Positions 49,960-61,653 of a DNA stretch of 64,000 nucleotides are shown in pieces. A program made the translations under genes and the position numbers. The stretch comes from Acanthaster planci (taxonomy: Eukaryota > Echinodermata > Asteroidea > Valvatida > Acanthasteridae), in assembly GCF_001949145.1 (NCBI RefSeq), contig NW_019091613.1, positions 52,394 through 116,393 of the forward strand, read 5' to 3'. Within the stretch, counting starts at the first letter, position 1. Each line of letters begins with the position of its first letter. The notes beneath the pieces are model-generated. The model saw nothing but the letters and a program-made list of their open reading frames with translations. It did not search any database and was not told where the DNA came from.

Positions 49960-51150
49960 AATAGTCCGTTGGAGCAGCCTTTATCAATGTGGATTCAACT
50001 CAAAAGCTCCCTGTTTGAGGCAATGTTGCTTCCTTAAAGGCCGGTTCATACATCTATATGTGAACATAAAGCTAGTTATAATCATGAAGTGGTTGCGTTT
50101 GGTGTCATACTCCAGTATCCTCTATCTTAATATGTCACATTATTATTAGTATTATATTATTACCATTGAAGTTAACTCAAGGTCAAAATGTGTTAGTAGC
50201 AGAGATGCAACAAATACTTATTGTGGCATGTCAAATTCCTGGAACCAGCCATTGCAAGGATGAGATCTTACAGACTACACACGATTGATGTTTAGGAAGA
50301 AGATTCAAAGAAACCACTATCTAAGTATTGGACAAGGGGTATTTTTTCCCCTGAAACTACATGTGTATGTCAATTTAAGAAACCGGTCTTACTCAGTTTT
50401 GTAGATATCCTGTGCATAAGCAGATTGAGGATGGAAGTACACGCACCAGTGTCTTGAGTGTCTGGCTGAAGTGAAGTAAGGTGACCCGCTGGAGGTTCCA
50501 ACAAAGCAGTCAGATATTACACTGATCCAACTGGCACATACATGTTCATGGAGCACTCTTTGAAGGGTCGAGTGTATGACTCACTCTTGATCATGTCACA
50601 GGCAGGATATTGCGTGCTGTACACTGTTGCAATAACAGGATGCTGAATGTGACTATATATGTATGTTCATGTGTTGTTGCTGTTTTAGTCCAATGACATT
50701 GGCAAAGTTATCATACATGTAGGAGAATTTTCAAGCCCCCCTCCATTGTGTAGCCTTTTTTACTTTTCTTTAAAAGTTGTTTTCCATGTTCCACAAAATC
50801 ATTAATACTTGGCAGTCTGCCCTGGAGAGTGACACTGAGTTCTTTGATGTAGGTTCTTTTGAAAACCACATAAACCACGCCCCTCCCAACTACATATAAA
50901 CCACGCCCCTCCCAACTACATGTTCAATATCAGTATAATTATAAAGGCTGGATGCTGGTAATGATTTGTGTAAGCAGGGGGGCCAGGTTTCATTGTTTAT
51001 TCATAATTACCCAAGTTGGCTTGGCAATCATACTAAATGCTGAGTTTGGAATGACTGTATACTGACATGGAACACCCACACAGTAATGGTGGAAACATTG
51101 TGTGGGATACGTGGCAGGCATTATTCACAGTCAAGGCTGCTATGTGTATT
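49960..51150. repeat. TRIM-array upstream duplication, unit 2 (with 5'UTR exon ending at 50393)
   Basis: This corresponds to 44590-45760. The conserved 5'UTR donor ACTGA|GTAAGA on the minus strand is kept. A small local tandem duplication of ATAAACCACGCCCCTCCCAA is found at about 50871-50922; unit 1 has a single copy. Confidence 0.8.
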
Positions 51151-51339
51151 TTATACAGCAACTAGCACTGTGAGTTTGATCTCTCACCCTGATGAGTGCT
51201 TGCTCATCAACTATTCATTTTGAATCTGCCATGAGCAAACAAATATTATTTACAATTATTATTAAGAAGTTCTCCAGAACACTGCACTTCAAATGATACC
51301 ATGCTTGTCATGTATTAATTAGGAAAGTTATAAAGTTGA

Positions 51340-51680
51340 AAATACAAACAAATAATAATTTATAATAATTTATTGACTTATATTGCGCAAATTCCATAAA
51401 AACGTTCACAAGTGCATTACAATTATTTAAAAATAGCTAAATACAAATTTATAATACATGTAATACACCGATTAATACAAACAATTGAAACTCAAAATCT
51501 TGACAATAATCACTCACATACATGTACATCAAACCATCACAAAACCAAAATACAAATTATCAGCAAAAGGCTGGTTTTAAAAGGTAAGTCTTTAGTGATG
51601 ATTTAAAAACATCAAGGCTAGAAGCATTCCTAACTTTGAAAGGGAGTTTATGCCAGCCAGCCAGCCAACCAGCCAAAACA
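51340..51680. repeat. Dispersed repeat-like segment in the copy 2-copy 3 spacer
   Basis: It starts TAATAATTTATTGACTTATA then TTGCGCAAATTCC, resembling the inverted tail of SINE-like repeats (compare the 40035 segment). It continues to GGCTGGTTTTAAAAGGTAAG near 51569 and CCAGCCAGCCAGCCAACCAGCC near 51653. Identity to a named family is not established. Confidence 0.35.
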
Positions 51681-54600
51681 CACTGAAATACAGTTTTGAT
51701 TCTCCATCTCATAAGGTTTCTTCCTTTCTTCTTTCAATGATTTGTTTTTTCTCTCTTACCTTTACCCACATGTTAATTTGTTGACACCTTTGGAATTCAC
51801 AAACTAATGGAAACAACAGAATTTGAAAATATGTGAAACAACTAGAAGAATCTTCTACAGATTAGTTGTTGTATTGATATTTGATTAGAATTGATCTCAA
51901 AGGTAGCAGCTGGGTCTCTTTATTTTGAAGTTTCAAAGCTCAATACCAGTTTGTTCAAATTGATCAACTTCATTTCCATACACACTCTGCTTAAGGCAGG
52001 TGTACCAGGGTTGTGTTTAGGAATGACTTGAGTTCATTTTGATTTCGGACAGGCAAATGCAATTTTCAAGACAGGCACAGCACTGGAGACAGAACTTTAA
52101 CAACACAAGTCACTTCTTACTCGTGTGCACATTATTCCTACCACAGAGTTTGTCAACATTACCGACATGAAATAAACATGAAAGGCAGAGAGCAAAGCTT
52201 TCCTGTATCAATGAAACATGGTGATTGTGGGAAAAAAAGGAGAAAAAAGCTGAGGCTGTAAAAACTTTGTAATCTTCACCTTGTATTTGGTTGCAATGCA
52301 GCTTGGACTACCACCTATACATGCATAATACATGCAATTGCTGTCTGTTTGCATAATTTCAAAGAAAGTTGCATAATTTCAAAGAAAGTTGTTCATTTAC
52401 ATCACTTATTGACTTGCATTGATAAAATGCTGGCCACGGCATCTGTAACAGCAAGGACGCAGGTGGATTGTTTGGAAGGCTCAGATTCAGATTTCTTACT
52501 GGCCATACATTTACACAAATTTGGATTGCGTTTCGCTCATGAAAAGAGCGATGCCTGAAACCCAGGCTTTCCAGAGAAATTGATCTTGTAACATCTTGTG
52601 TGTGAAGTTGCTCCTGTTGGCTACATTGCACTGCTGTGTATTTCAAAATCTCGAAGATATTTGGATTTATTTGGGCCAGTGAGAACCGACTGTTCACCTG
52701 TTGACCCTACCACAGAAACACAGCTATTGCATGTAAGCACAAGTTGTTTGTACAGATTTTATAAGAATGATTTGATTTTATACTAATATTTGTTGTAATT
52801 TATAGGTGAAGTGTAACATCTATGCAAAATCCTGAATGCAATCAAACAGGTTGTGATACAGACATGTTCAGATTGACATGCTAAACAGCTTTATTGCCCC
52901 TTTTTCAAAACTACTTGTACATGTATGTAGCATGCAATGCATTTTCATTTCTTTACATGTTCTTTAGGTATATTTATTGCTTTGGCCCAAGGCAGTACTG
53001 TTCAACTTATTTTTCGCACCAAATTGAATTTGAAAATAAAAGTTAAACCTACAGTGTTTAAGGTGGAAATACATGCATGTATAACTGTCTAATTAAGAAA
53101 AAGATACCAGTGTATTTGGGAAAACATTCAACATGCGTCAAAGTCAAATACCTGTTATATGGGGTCCAGAATAAATTTGCAACAAGAAAGATGGGATTAG
53201 TTGTGAGTGGTTTTTGTCTTCAGAATGTAAGTGCACAATCTTTCATTTGATGGAAAAATTGGTATTTGTCTCAAAATAGTTCAAAATTGGCAAATAGTCC
53301 CAATTTTCTCTGTAGGTTTAACTGTGCAACTTTTAATGTAATGTAAGTGTCTTGACTTCTGAATTCCCATATTTTTACCAAACTCTGCAGTCACATGCCT
53401 TCAAGAAGGGCAGAGAATAGTACTCCATACCACTCCACCCCTAAAGAAAAATCCTTTCAAAAATTTACAGTTTTATATATTTGTTGTTCCTCAGTTTGCA
53501 TAAACACATGCATGGCCAACAAACCAGTCTAATGTGCATAAGTAGCGGTACACAGCTTTGCTTTGGACATTAACATATTTGTTCAACATTTGCAAGTTGT
53601 TGGGGAAAGGAAATGTTTACACTTTATTTGTGACTCGAATTTTTAAACTAACCCTGTCAACCAACCAACCAACTGACTTACATGTACAGTACATTGCTTT
53701 AATGAAAAACCTACATGTATAAACACGAAGTCATATAGGGTACAGGCTGATTTTAAAAAACGGTAATTACAGAGCACCGAGGGAAAGCAGTGAAGTATGT
53801 ATTCTTAAGAAGCCAACAGCTTGTGTGGAAATTCCACAGAAAAGAAATATTGGGTAAAAATACTTTAAACACTTGTTTTTCTAGACATGATGATGCAAGT
53901 CATTTTGTCAAGCATTTACATCTAGAGGTACATGTTCACATATGCTGAGGTTGCAACATTATGTATTGATTCATTTCCTTATTTTCTCTGTCCCTGCGTG
54001 AGTGGTTGTCTTTGTTGCTTTCAAAGCTTTTTCCCCTCAAATATTCATCTCGGAGATGAAAAACAGGAGTGCCTGCAGCTCTTAGTTTGGGCTTTGAGCT
54101 GATGTATGATGCGATCAGCATTGTAGAAACCTGCATGCACCTGTTTGTGAATATGTCTTGATGGGCATGTCATAAACCGTAATGCATAGTTTTTGTAAAT
54201 AAAAAAACATTTACGTTCATATACCCACAGGTACACCTTTAACATATGTTATTTCACAGCAAGCATTTGCTCTATAAATTCATTTTAAAAATTACACATT
54301 TTAATTGGAATTAATCTTGTTGCAACAAGTGTGATATCAAATTAGTTTAGCATTCTCTTCTCATGGAGTAAGGACAAGCTTTTAGGCTGAATTCAGTGTA
54401 AGACTTAATACATGCAATACCAGCTCAAACCAGAAAGAAGCTATACACTTGATAATAATAATAATATTTATTTTTGCAATTAAACATAAAACAAGACAAT
54501 CACAAGATACAGCGGGCCACCCAGGAGAACATAAAAGTTTCAAAATAAACTGTCGCCAAAAGGCGTACATGTATGTCTCCCAAGATCCAAATAGAAAGGT

Positions 54601-54719
54601 AAAGCAAGAAAGAACGCAACAGAAAATAATCATTATTTATTTGCAGGCCTACATGCATTGTCTTGGTACCCATTGCTTTCCCTGGGCATTTCGTGTTTCC
54701 AATTTTTCCTGTGCCTTCA
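51681..54719. other. Spacer between TRIM copies 2 and 3, no gene seen
   Basis: This is AT-rich DNA. It holds a perfect 20-bp tandem duplication at 52351-52390 (GCATAATTTCAAAGAAAGTT twice) and an (AAT)n run at 54450-54465 leading into CAATTAAACATAAAACAAGA, a possible retroelement tail. No supported gene. Confidence 0.6.
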
Positions 54720-56681
54720 TCAGAAGCGGCGATAGACAAGAATCCAATTCCCAGCAGCTGCTATCAGATCCCCCTTTGGGGTGAGTGCAATGCCCCGCAC
54801 ATTCTTACATCCCTTGATGACACACCCAAGGTATCTGCAGTCAGGACTGTACTGGTGGATTTCACCTGTTTCATCCGTAGATATTGCGACAAAGGTTGTG
54901 CCGTTGCAGTCGCAACACACACCACAGAGATCATAGTTCTGAGGGGCATGGCTACCAAGTTCTCCAGAGAAGCCATGACCACTGGCAAACTTGTATTTCT
55001 CCAGTGTTAATTTCCTATCCTTGGAGTTGCTGTACACAAGGCTTTCTTTGTATGTGGTCAAATAATGACCTATCCCTGGAGTGGAGACCCATCCAAGGAA
55101 ACATCCATTTTTGGAGTGCACTGATGTGCCAGCCTCCGTCTCATAACCCACTGCTATGACCTCATCTTTATCCACTGCAAGACAAGTTGGGTTCATTGCT
55201 GGCCACTTACAAGTACCTGTTTTGAAATTACAGAGAGGCTTATATTCCCTGCTAAAAATATGGACTGTTGAATCAGCCAAAACAATCAGTTGGTCAGCCG
55301 TATTCACTGCTACACACTTTGGGTTATGTAGACCATGGATCTCAAGTTCTTTTGAGGTGGCAGGTGATTGAGGAGTTTTTTGGAAATAGCTAATCAAGTT
55401 TTTGCACTCAAGGTCCACAATGACCACCTCATAGTTAGAGAACACTGCAACATGAGATGCAGATTTGAACTCAGTCTTGCTGTTTCCAAACTTGTTTATT
55501 TTAGTCTTTTCTTGCCATCTCACAATCTCTGGTTTTGTTGGGTCTGCCATCAGAGTCCTAAGCTCGGATCTCTCTTTGGTGTCAGGCATCAGCCTCCCTA
55601 TCGCAAGTGACTTTAATTTAGACTCTTCAAAATCCATAAAGGACAACTCGGTTGGGGTTCTTTGGGGCTTTTCCATGGTCAGTTCTCTGAGGTTGTGCAG
55701 TAGTTTCAGCTTAAAATTCAGTATCTCATGCAGGTGACCGGTGAGTTGTTTTGTTTCATCCAGCGTGCGTTCAGCATGGATTATCTTATCAGTATTGATT
55801 TCCTGAACAGTGTCTAGTGTCTTGACTCTCTCTTTATAAATCATCACTGCCTCCTGCTTGAGTTTTTGCTCCTCTTCCCTAATCCTGGCGACTTCCTTGT
55901 CAGCCTTGGTGGAAATTTTCCCGGTAGTCCTAGTGAACATCCTGTACAGTGTTTCACGAATACTCTCGACTTCTGTAGATGCTTTGCTCCATTTTGTTTT
56001 GTTCTTCATAGCTTTTGTGATCATTTTGGCAATTTCCTGTTGGCTTTTGTCAAAAGCCTCCACATGGCTAATGAGTGAGTGCTGCTCATGATCTTGAATA
56101 GAGCAAATTATGCAAGAAAGCTTCTCGCATGTGTTGCAGTAGATGGTGACATTCTGGTCTGGATGCTTGCCACATTTTAGAACCTGCTCTCGGAGTTTAC
56201 TCCTAAAGGATACCTCTCCAGATCGTAGCTGAACCATCGCGTTCACTTCATGAGCTTTCATCGCAGCCATCCGTGCATGTGCCTTATTGCACTCAAGACA
56301 GAAAAAACTGTCACAGTCACTGCATCTAGAGATGGCTTCATTTCCCTCCTCACAGTTCTGACATTTGATCTCTGACCCTTGACCTTCAAGCAGATTCTCT
56401 TGCATGGTGAATTCCTCCACTAGGGCTCCTAGTGTGAAGTTATTAGGCAAAGCAGCAACATCATTTCCTTTCAGCTGGGTGTCGCATCTGCAGAGAGGGC
56501 ATGTTAGCTTGGTGCATTCTGGTTCTTGGTGTTGTCTGAACCCTTGCAGGCATCTCAGGCAGAAACTGTGCATACAGTCCAACACTTTAGGCTCCTTGAA
56601 ACGACAAGAGCAGATGGAACATACCAAGTGATCCTTGCTGTTTGTGCCCAAGACAGAGTGGACTATGACATTGGATGCCAT
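54720..56681 (-). CDS. TRIM gene copy 3: RING-B-box-B-box-coiled coil-NHL-like E3 ligase, 653 aa
   Basis: The start is the MASNVIVHSVL methionine at 56681, two bases after the conserved acceptor (TATTTCTGCAG); seven further in-frame codons upstream lie across it. The RING ligands are complete (CSICSCRF, CMHSFCLRC, CPLC). B-box 1 is CQNCEEGNEAISRC, B-box 2 is KCGKHPDQNVTIYC to DHEQHSL, and the coiled coil spans about 205-335. The propeller (about 400-653) is the most diverged of the array, ending ILVYRRF in place of VCRHV. This suggests the oldest split or faster change in the substrate-binding domain, against a well-conserved RING and B-box half. The 5'UTR exon probably ends at 56863. Confidence 0.92.
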   Translation of the reverse strand: MASNVIVHSVLGTNSKDHLVCSICSCRFKEPKVLDCMHSFCLRCLQGFRQHQEPECTKLTCPLCRCDTQLKGNDVAALPNNFTLGALVEEFTMQENLLEGQGSEIKCQNCEEGNEAISRCSDCDSFFCLECNKAHARMAAMKAHEVNAMVQLRSGEVSFRSKLREQVLKCGKHPDQNVTIYCNTCEKLSCIICSIQDHEQHSLISHVEAFDKSQQEIAKMITKAMKNKTKWSKASTEVESIRETLYRMFTRTTGKISTKADKEVARIREEEQKLKQEAVMIYKERVKTLDTVQEINTDKIIHAERTLDETKQLTGHLHEILNFKLKLLHNLRELTMEKPQRTPTELSFMDFEESKLKSLAIGRLMPDTKERSELRTLMADPTKPEIVRWQEKTKINKFGNSKTEFKSASHVAVFSNYEVVIVDLECKNLISYFQKTPQSPATSKELEIHGLHNPKCVAVNTADQLIVLADSTVHIFSREYKPLCNFKTGTCKWPAMNPTCLAVDKDEVIAVGYETEAGTSVHSKNGCFLGWVSTPGIGHYLTTYKESLVYSNSKDRKLTLEKYKFASGHGFSGELGSHAPQNYDLCGVCCDCNGTTFVAISTDETGEIHQYSPDCRYLGCVIKGCKNVRGIALTPKGDLIAAAGNWILVYRRF

Positions 56682-56862
56682 ATCTGCAGAAATACTGTAC
56701 AAACAACAAAGTCACAGTGAAGCTAAAACTAAAATGTATAGCCGTTATACACCTAGACACAACTAAAATAAATTAATAAGATGTCTTGACATGTTTGCAG
56801 TGAAGTTGGCCTAAGATACAATAGTTTTGGCCTGAAACTAAATTTTAGGGGAAAAATCTTAC

Positions 56863-57130
56863 TCAGTTTTGCAGGTATTCTGTGAATTTGCAGTTTGACG
56901 AATGCAGTTAAAGTCCTGGTGGATGTAGCAAGTGGATGTAGCAAGTGGATGTAGCAAGTGTATCCAGCAAGTGCAGAAGGTCAACAGTACTGGCTGTTTG
57001 AAGTCCAAATGGCACATACATTTGCATGTATGGGAACCTGTGCTCCTCCCTAAAGGATCCAGTGTACGTGTGGGATTTACTCCTGATCCTGCTACTCTCA
57101 GGAAATTGCGTGCTGTATACTGATGCAATA
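56863..57130 (-). other. Putative 5'UTR exon of TRIM copy 3
   Basis: The minus-strand text CTGCAAAACTGA ends at 56863, before the donor GTAAGATT, as in copies 1 and 2. The exon contains four 13-bp tandem units (GTGGATGTAGCAA) at 56919-56970, which the other copies lack. Its 5' end is not defined. Confidence 0.45.
56919..56970. repeat. Four 13-bp tandem units inside the TRIM copy 3 5'UTR exon
   Basis: The unit GTGGATGTAGCAA occurs three times exactly and once as GTGTATCCAGCAA. Confidence 0.9.
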
Positions 57131-59110
57131 ACAGGATGTCATGGTATGTCTGTACATCTATGTTACTACTGTTTCAATCTGGCAACATTTCTGGGAGGCT
57201 TTCCAAGCCTCTTCAACCTGTCGTCCATATTATTGCTTGTCTTTTTTTAGTTTTCCATGTCCCACAGGTCACAGATTTGCCCCCAAATCATTGATACACA
57301 TACATGTACTTGGCACTTTTGCCCTGAAGAGTGAAACTGTGTTTTTTTGACGTAAGTTCCTTTGAGAATCCCGTGAACCATCCCCTTCTCAACTGCCACT
57401 GTAAGGCTGGATGCCTTGTGATAATCTGTTTAAGCAGTAGTTCAAAGTTTCATAGTCTATTCACAAAATTCCTGGGTCGACATGGCAGTACTAAATGTTG
57501 AGTTTGGAATGACTGTATACTGACATGGAACACCCACACAGTAATGGTGGAAACATTGTGTGGGATACGTGGCAGGCATTGTTCACAGTCGAGGCTGCTA
57601 TTTTGAACACTATTAAACTGCATGTACGTGTGGCACTGTGCTTGAGTTTACAGTGATCTTTCAACTTGTTTTAGTCATGTGAGGGGCATTTATAGTTTTG
57701 TCATTGTCAGGTGTTTATTAACCTGATAGAAATGTACCCCTCTATTTATGAGAAGTATGGAATTTTTTTTTAATTGTTTCTCTAAATGCATCTCTTGGGC
57801 TAAAGCAAATCAATGTATTTGTGATGTGTTTACATTCATCTTTACATCTCATGAAGAATTTAAAGGATTTAGAGGCACAAGTTTAAAGTGTGTGGATTGT
57901 AATGGCTTGGCTCAAACTAATAGGAGCATGGATACAGACCCTAGATCGTGAAGCAGTTATTCTTTGAAGACATGTTTTGTACAGTTTAAATTTAACAGAA
58001 GTTGCAGGAAAAAATCTCCCAAGGAAGGGCTCTTTCTGCTTCACAAGGGGCTAGACTATGTTGTGAGTGTGTGTGTGTGTGTGGGGGGGAATGCTGTAGC
58101 CCCACTGCTCATAGCTCTTCCAGAGGAATCAAAAAAAGGAACCCACCCCCATCTCCTGACCCCCTAAGTATCTTTGAAATTCAAGTCAAATTTAATTATT
58201 TCATTGAATAAAATGTCTTTTTCCTTGGGTATCAAGTGATGAATATGTATAGAGATACTGGTAAGTGTTTGCCCTTAGCCAGTTGGCATTCAATTTCACA
58301 GAACACAGTGAGCTACATGCATGAGCGAGATGTCATAGGATACTTTCATAGCTAATCATGACACCCCTTTCAGGACAGACGCATCACAGGCTGCGGTTTC
58401 TGTGTTAAATTAGTGTCTGGCATTCTCTTTTTGTATTTTCAGGTACAGTAATTAATATTGTGTAATTAAATACAGGACTTCATATACCCACACCAGTTTG
58501 CCTGTGTCATGTTGCTCACATTATTCATTTGTTTTTAGTTAGTGGCATACCGGCATTTAGAGATTTTCATTTGAAGAAGCAAATTACTAGAAGTGTCACA
58601 AGCTTTGTCCACAGAGAAATTTTCCGTTAAAAGAAAAGTAAAACACGCAGGAAGAGAAATTTAATCTGACCTTGGCAAGCCCAACTGCTCTGATGAGCAC
58701 TAATTCTTGGTTGGAATCAAGTCAGAACCTGTGGACATGCCATGTTAAAATTATCATCCCTTGTATTCAGGACTTGAAACGCAAACAGTTGAGTATTCTG
58801 AAGAAGTCTTGCCTTTATAGTCTGAACAGCAAATTCTTGGCATCACTTTCCTTGTTCTGAATGAGATACATCTAGGTAGGCATTTATCAGGGCATTGGTT
58901 CTTGGGTATGGTGCCACAATCTTGAGCTCATGGCTTTGAAAATCTGCAGTTCAGTCTGGGTACCTTTTTGGCCACAGGCCAAGAAAGGAAGAAAAATGTC
59001 CGAAATGTGATACACAGTTCATTTGAATAGCTGGCAGCTTTAACATTATGCCTGGTGACTCTTGTTAGACCTTTGATTGCTTGTGGCGAGGGCCTATAAC
59101 TGCATGATGG
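57131..59110. other. Spacer between TRIM copies 3 and 4, made of array duplications
   Basis: 57490-57600 repeats the upstream flank of copies 1 and 2 (ACTGACATGGAACACCCACA). 57895-58200 matches 45880-45960 and 63390-63560. 58200-58890 matches 47090-47770. 58920-59110 is nearly identical to 47865-48041, the 3' flank of copy 2. A (GT)n-G run lies at 58065-58088. No separate gene. Confidence 0.7.
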
Positions 59111-61073
59111 CTAGACATGGCGGCAGACTACAACTGAAGTTTCTTCTGCCACTACCAGGTCACCATTTGGGGCGAGAGTGATACCACGTACACCAGCAAA
59201 TCCCTTAATGACACGACCAATGTACTGGCCATCGGGACTAAACTGGTGAATTTCATCCGATTCAGAAAACATTTGTATTGCAACATAAATGTTTCCATCT
59301 TTGTCACAGCACACATCTGCAGCAGAACTGTCCTCACTATCAGTGGCATGAATATCAGTTGAAAATACCACTCTACCATCGTAGTCAATTGACTTCAACT
59401 TGTGCATGTCTCTGTCAGTGTAGATGAGGCACTCCTTGTAGCTTGCCAAATAATCACCGATGCCATGAGCAGTCAATTTCTTGATGACAGTTCCAAACCA
59501 ATTATGTAGGAATATCTCTTCATCCTCCTCATAACCCACTGCTATCAGATTGTTATCATCCACTGCAAGGCATGATGGGTAGTTTTTGCTGCTCCTACCA
59601 GGCTTGAAATGATTGAGGGGAGTGTAATCTCTCTCAAAGGTCTTGATGATTGGGCCAGCCATAACAATGAGTTCATCATCCTTGGTTACTGCTACACGCC
59701 TTGGATTATGGAGACCATCAATCTCAATTTCTTCTGAGACTGCAGGTGATTGGGGTGACTTGGGCTCATAACGGATCAAGTTGTCGCACTCCCTGTCCAC
59801 GATAACCACTTCATTGTCAGAAAATGCTGCTACACATGTTGCCAATTCCAACTCTGTCTTATGTTCTCCAAACTTGTGTATTTCTGTTTTTCTTTGACAC
59901 TTCTTTGGCACTTGGCTCGATGGCTTTGCAGGTTGAACCGTCAGCTCTCGTTGGGTCATCTTCATTTACATGGATCAGCCTTCCTAATGTCAGCGTTGTT
60001 GTGGCACTGGCTTCAAAGTCAATAGAGGGCAGGCCATGGGGTACTTTGTGCGGCGTTCTCTCTGTCAGTTCTTTAAGGTTGTGCAGTAATTTGTGCTTCA
60101 GATCCAGTATCTCGTGGCAGCTCGCCTGATCCATGAGTTGTTTCATCTCATCCAGCTTTTGCTCTGTGTGGCTCACTTCTGTGCTGTTGGATGAATGAGC
60201 TGCTTCCAGTTGCTTAGCCCTGTCTTTGTAGAGCCTCTCTGCTTCTTGCTTCAATGTCTCCCCCTCCTCTGTCAGTCTTTTCTTCCATTCGTCAACCTTT
60301 TGATCTATTTTCTTGTGGACATTGGCAAGCATACTATCCAGTGTGTTTTGCATCTTTTCAACTTCCTGTGTTGCCACCTTCAGAACAATTTGTTTCTGTT
60401 CAGCTTTTGAAGTCAGTTCACTAATCTCTCGTTTGCACTTGTCCAAGGCCTCCATTTGTCCAGTGAGAGAGTGCTTTGCATGATCAAGAAGAGAGCAGGT
60501 TGTGCATGCCAGTTGCTCGCATGTGTTGCAGTAGATGGTGACATTCTGGTCCGGATGCTTGCCACATTTTGGAACCTGCTCTCTGAGTTTACTCCTGTAA
60601 GAGATCTCACCTGATCGTAGCTTCTCCAGTGTGTTCACCACATGATGTTTCATCTTGGCCATTCGTCCATGTGCCTTATTACACTCTAGACACAGGAAAC
60701 TGTCACAGTCACTGCATCTAGAGATGGCTTCATTTTCTTCCTCACAGTTTTGACATTTGATCTCTGACCCTTGACCTTCAAGCAGATTCTCTTGCATGGT
60801 GAATTCCTCCACTAGGGCTCCCAGTGTAAAGTTGGTAGGCAGTGTAGCAACATCATTTCCTTTTAGCTGGGTGTCACGTCTGCAGAGAGGGCATGTTAGC
60901 TTGGTACTATCTGGGTCATGGTGGTGTCTGAGCTCTTGGAGGCATTTCAAGCAGAAACTGTGTAAGCAGTCTAGCAGTTTAGGCTCCTTGAAACGACAGG
61001 AGCAGATGGAACATTCCAGATGACCCTGGCTAATCTTTCCCAAGACAGATTGGACTGTGACGTTAGATGCCAT
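59111..61073 (-). pseudogene. TRIM gene copy 4: full domain set but split by a frameshift before the propeller
   Basis: The 5' frame (61073-59859, 404 aa) encodes a complete RING, B-box 1, B-box 2 and coiled coil, very like copy 1, then runs out of frame to a stop. The 3' frame (59965-59111, about 284 aa) encodes the linker (QPAKPSSQVPKKCQRKTE) and an NHL-like propeller nearly identical to copy 2, ending VVVCRHV. The two frames overlap at 59859-59965, and the family alignment crosses between them just after NEDDPTR (about 59955), so one base has been lost or gained. It may be a pseudogene, an assembly error, or a gene that now makes a propeller-less TRIM of 404 aa. The acceptor before the ATG (CACTTGCACAG) is kept. 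Confidence 0.85.
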
Positions 61074-61224
61074 ATCTGTGCAAGTGCAAGCAATAAATTT
61101 TTAGTTAGGCTTCAGAGAATATTTTAGAAGGAGGATTTTTCTTTTGCAGAAATTGTGTACAATAAATTTTAACTCTAAGATGTCAAAATTTTTGGTCAGT
61201 AGTTGCTGATAATGAAGCTGATAG

Positions 61225-61653
61225 TACAGTCATTTGCAAAAGTTTAGGACCACCGGTACAAAATGCATTAACCTAAAGAAAAACCAAACTTAAACCAATC
61301 AATCATGGCAAGTTATGTTTATTTTAAATGTGTGACCGTGGTATTTTGGTTAAACATGTTTTGACAACACTTCCATGATTTGAAATGTTAACAGTCTAAC
61401 ATTTAGTATACCATCCTTTATTATCTGTTTACATAGACTGGCTTTTTACCCATGCTGCCTTACAGACAAAATGTCATACAAGACCTGCCTTTGCAACAAA
61501 ATTCATGGAAATGGGCTCCTAGCACGACTGTGATGTTATCACCACTGTAGAGAACATTTTATACAATCATTCAATGAAACAATGTAATGCAGGCCCAGTG
61601 AGAGAAATACCCGCAAAATTCCAGGTGGTCTTAAACTTTTGCAAACGACTGTA
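61225..61653. mobile_element. 429-bp Tc1/mariner-type non-autonomous element upstream of TRIM copy 4
   Basis: The left terminus TACAGTCATTTGCAAAAGTT (61225 on) and the right terminus AACTTTTGCAAACGACTGTA (ending 61653) are inverted repeats of 30 bp with two differences. TA at each outer end is consistent with a TA target. No transposase frame is present. It lies in the region that should be the 5'UTR intron of copy 4. Confidence 0.85.

Noticed and set aside
59859-59965. Programmed ribosomal frameshift in TRIM copy 4
   Set aside because: No slippery heptamer and pseudoknot-like arrangement is evident, and the intact paralogues need no frameshift. A simple indel is more likely.
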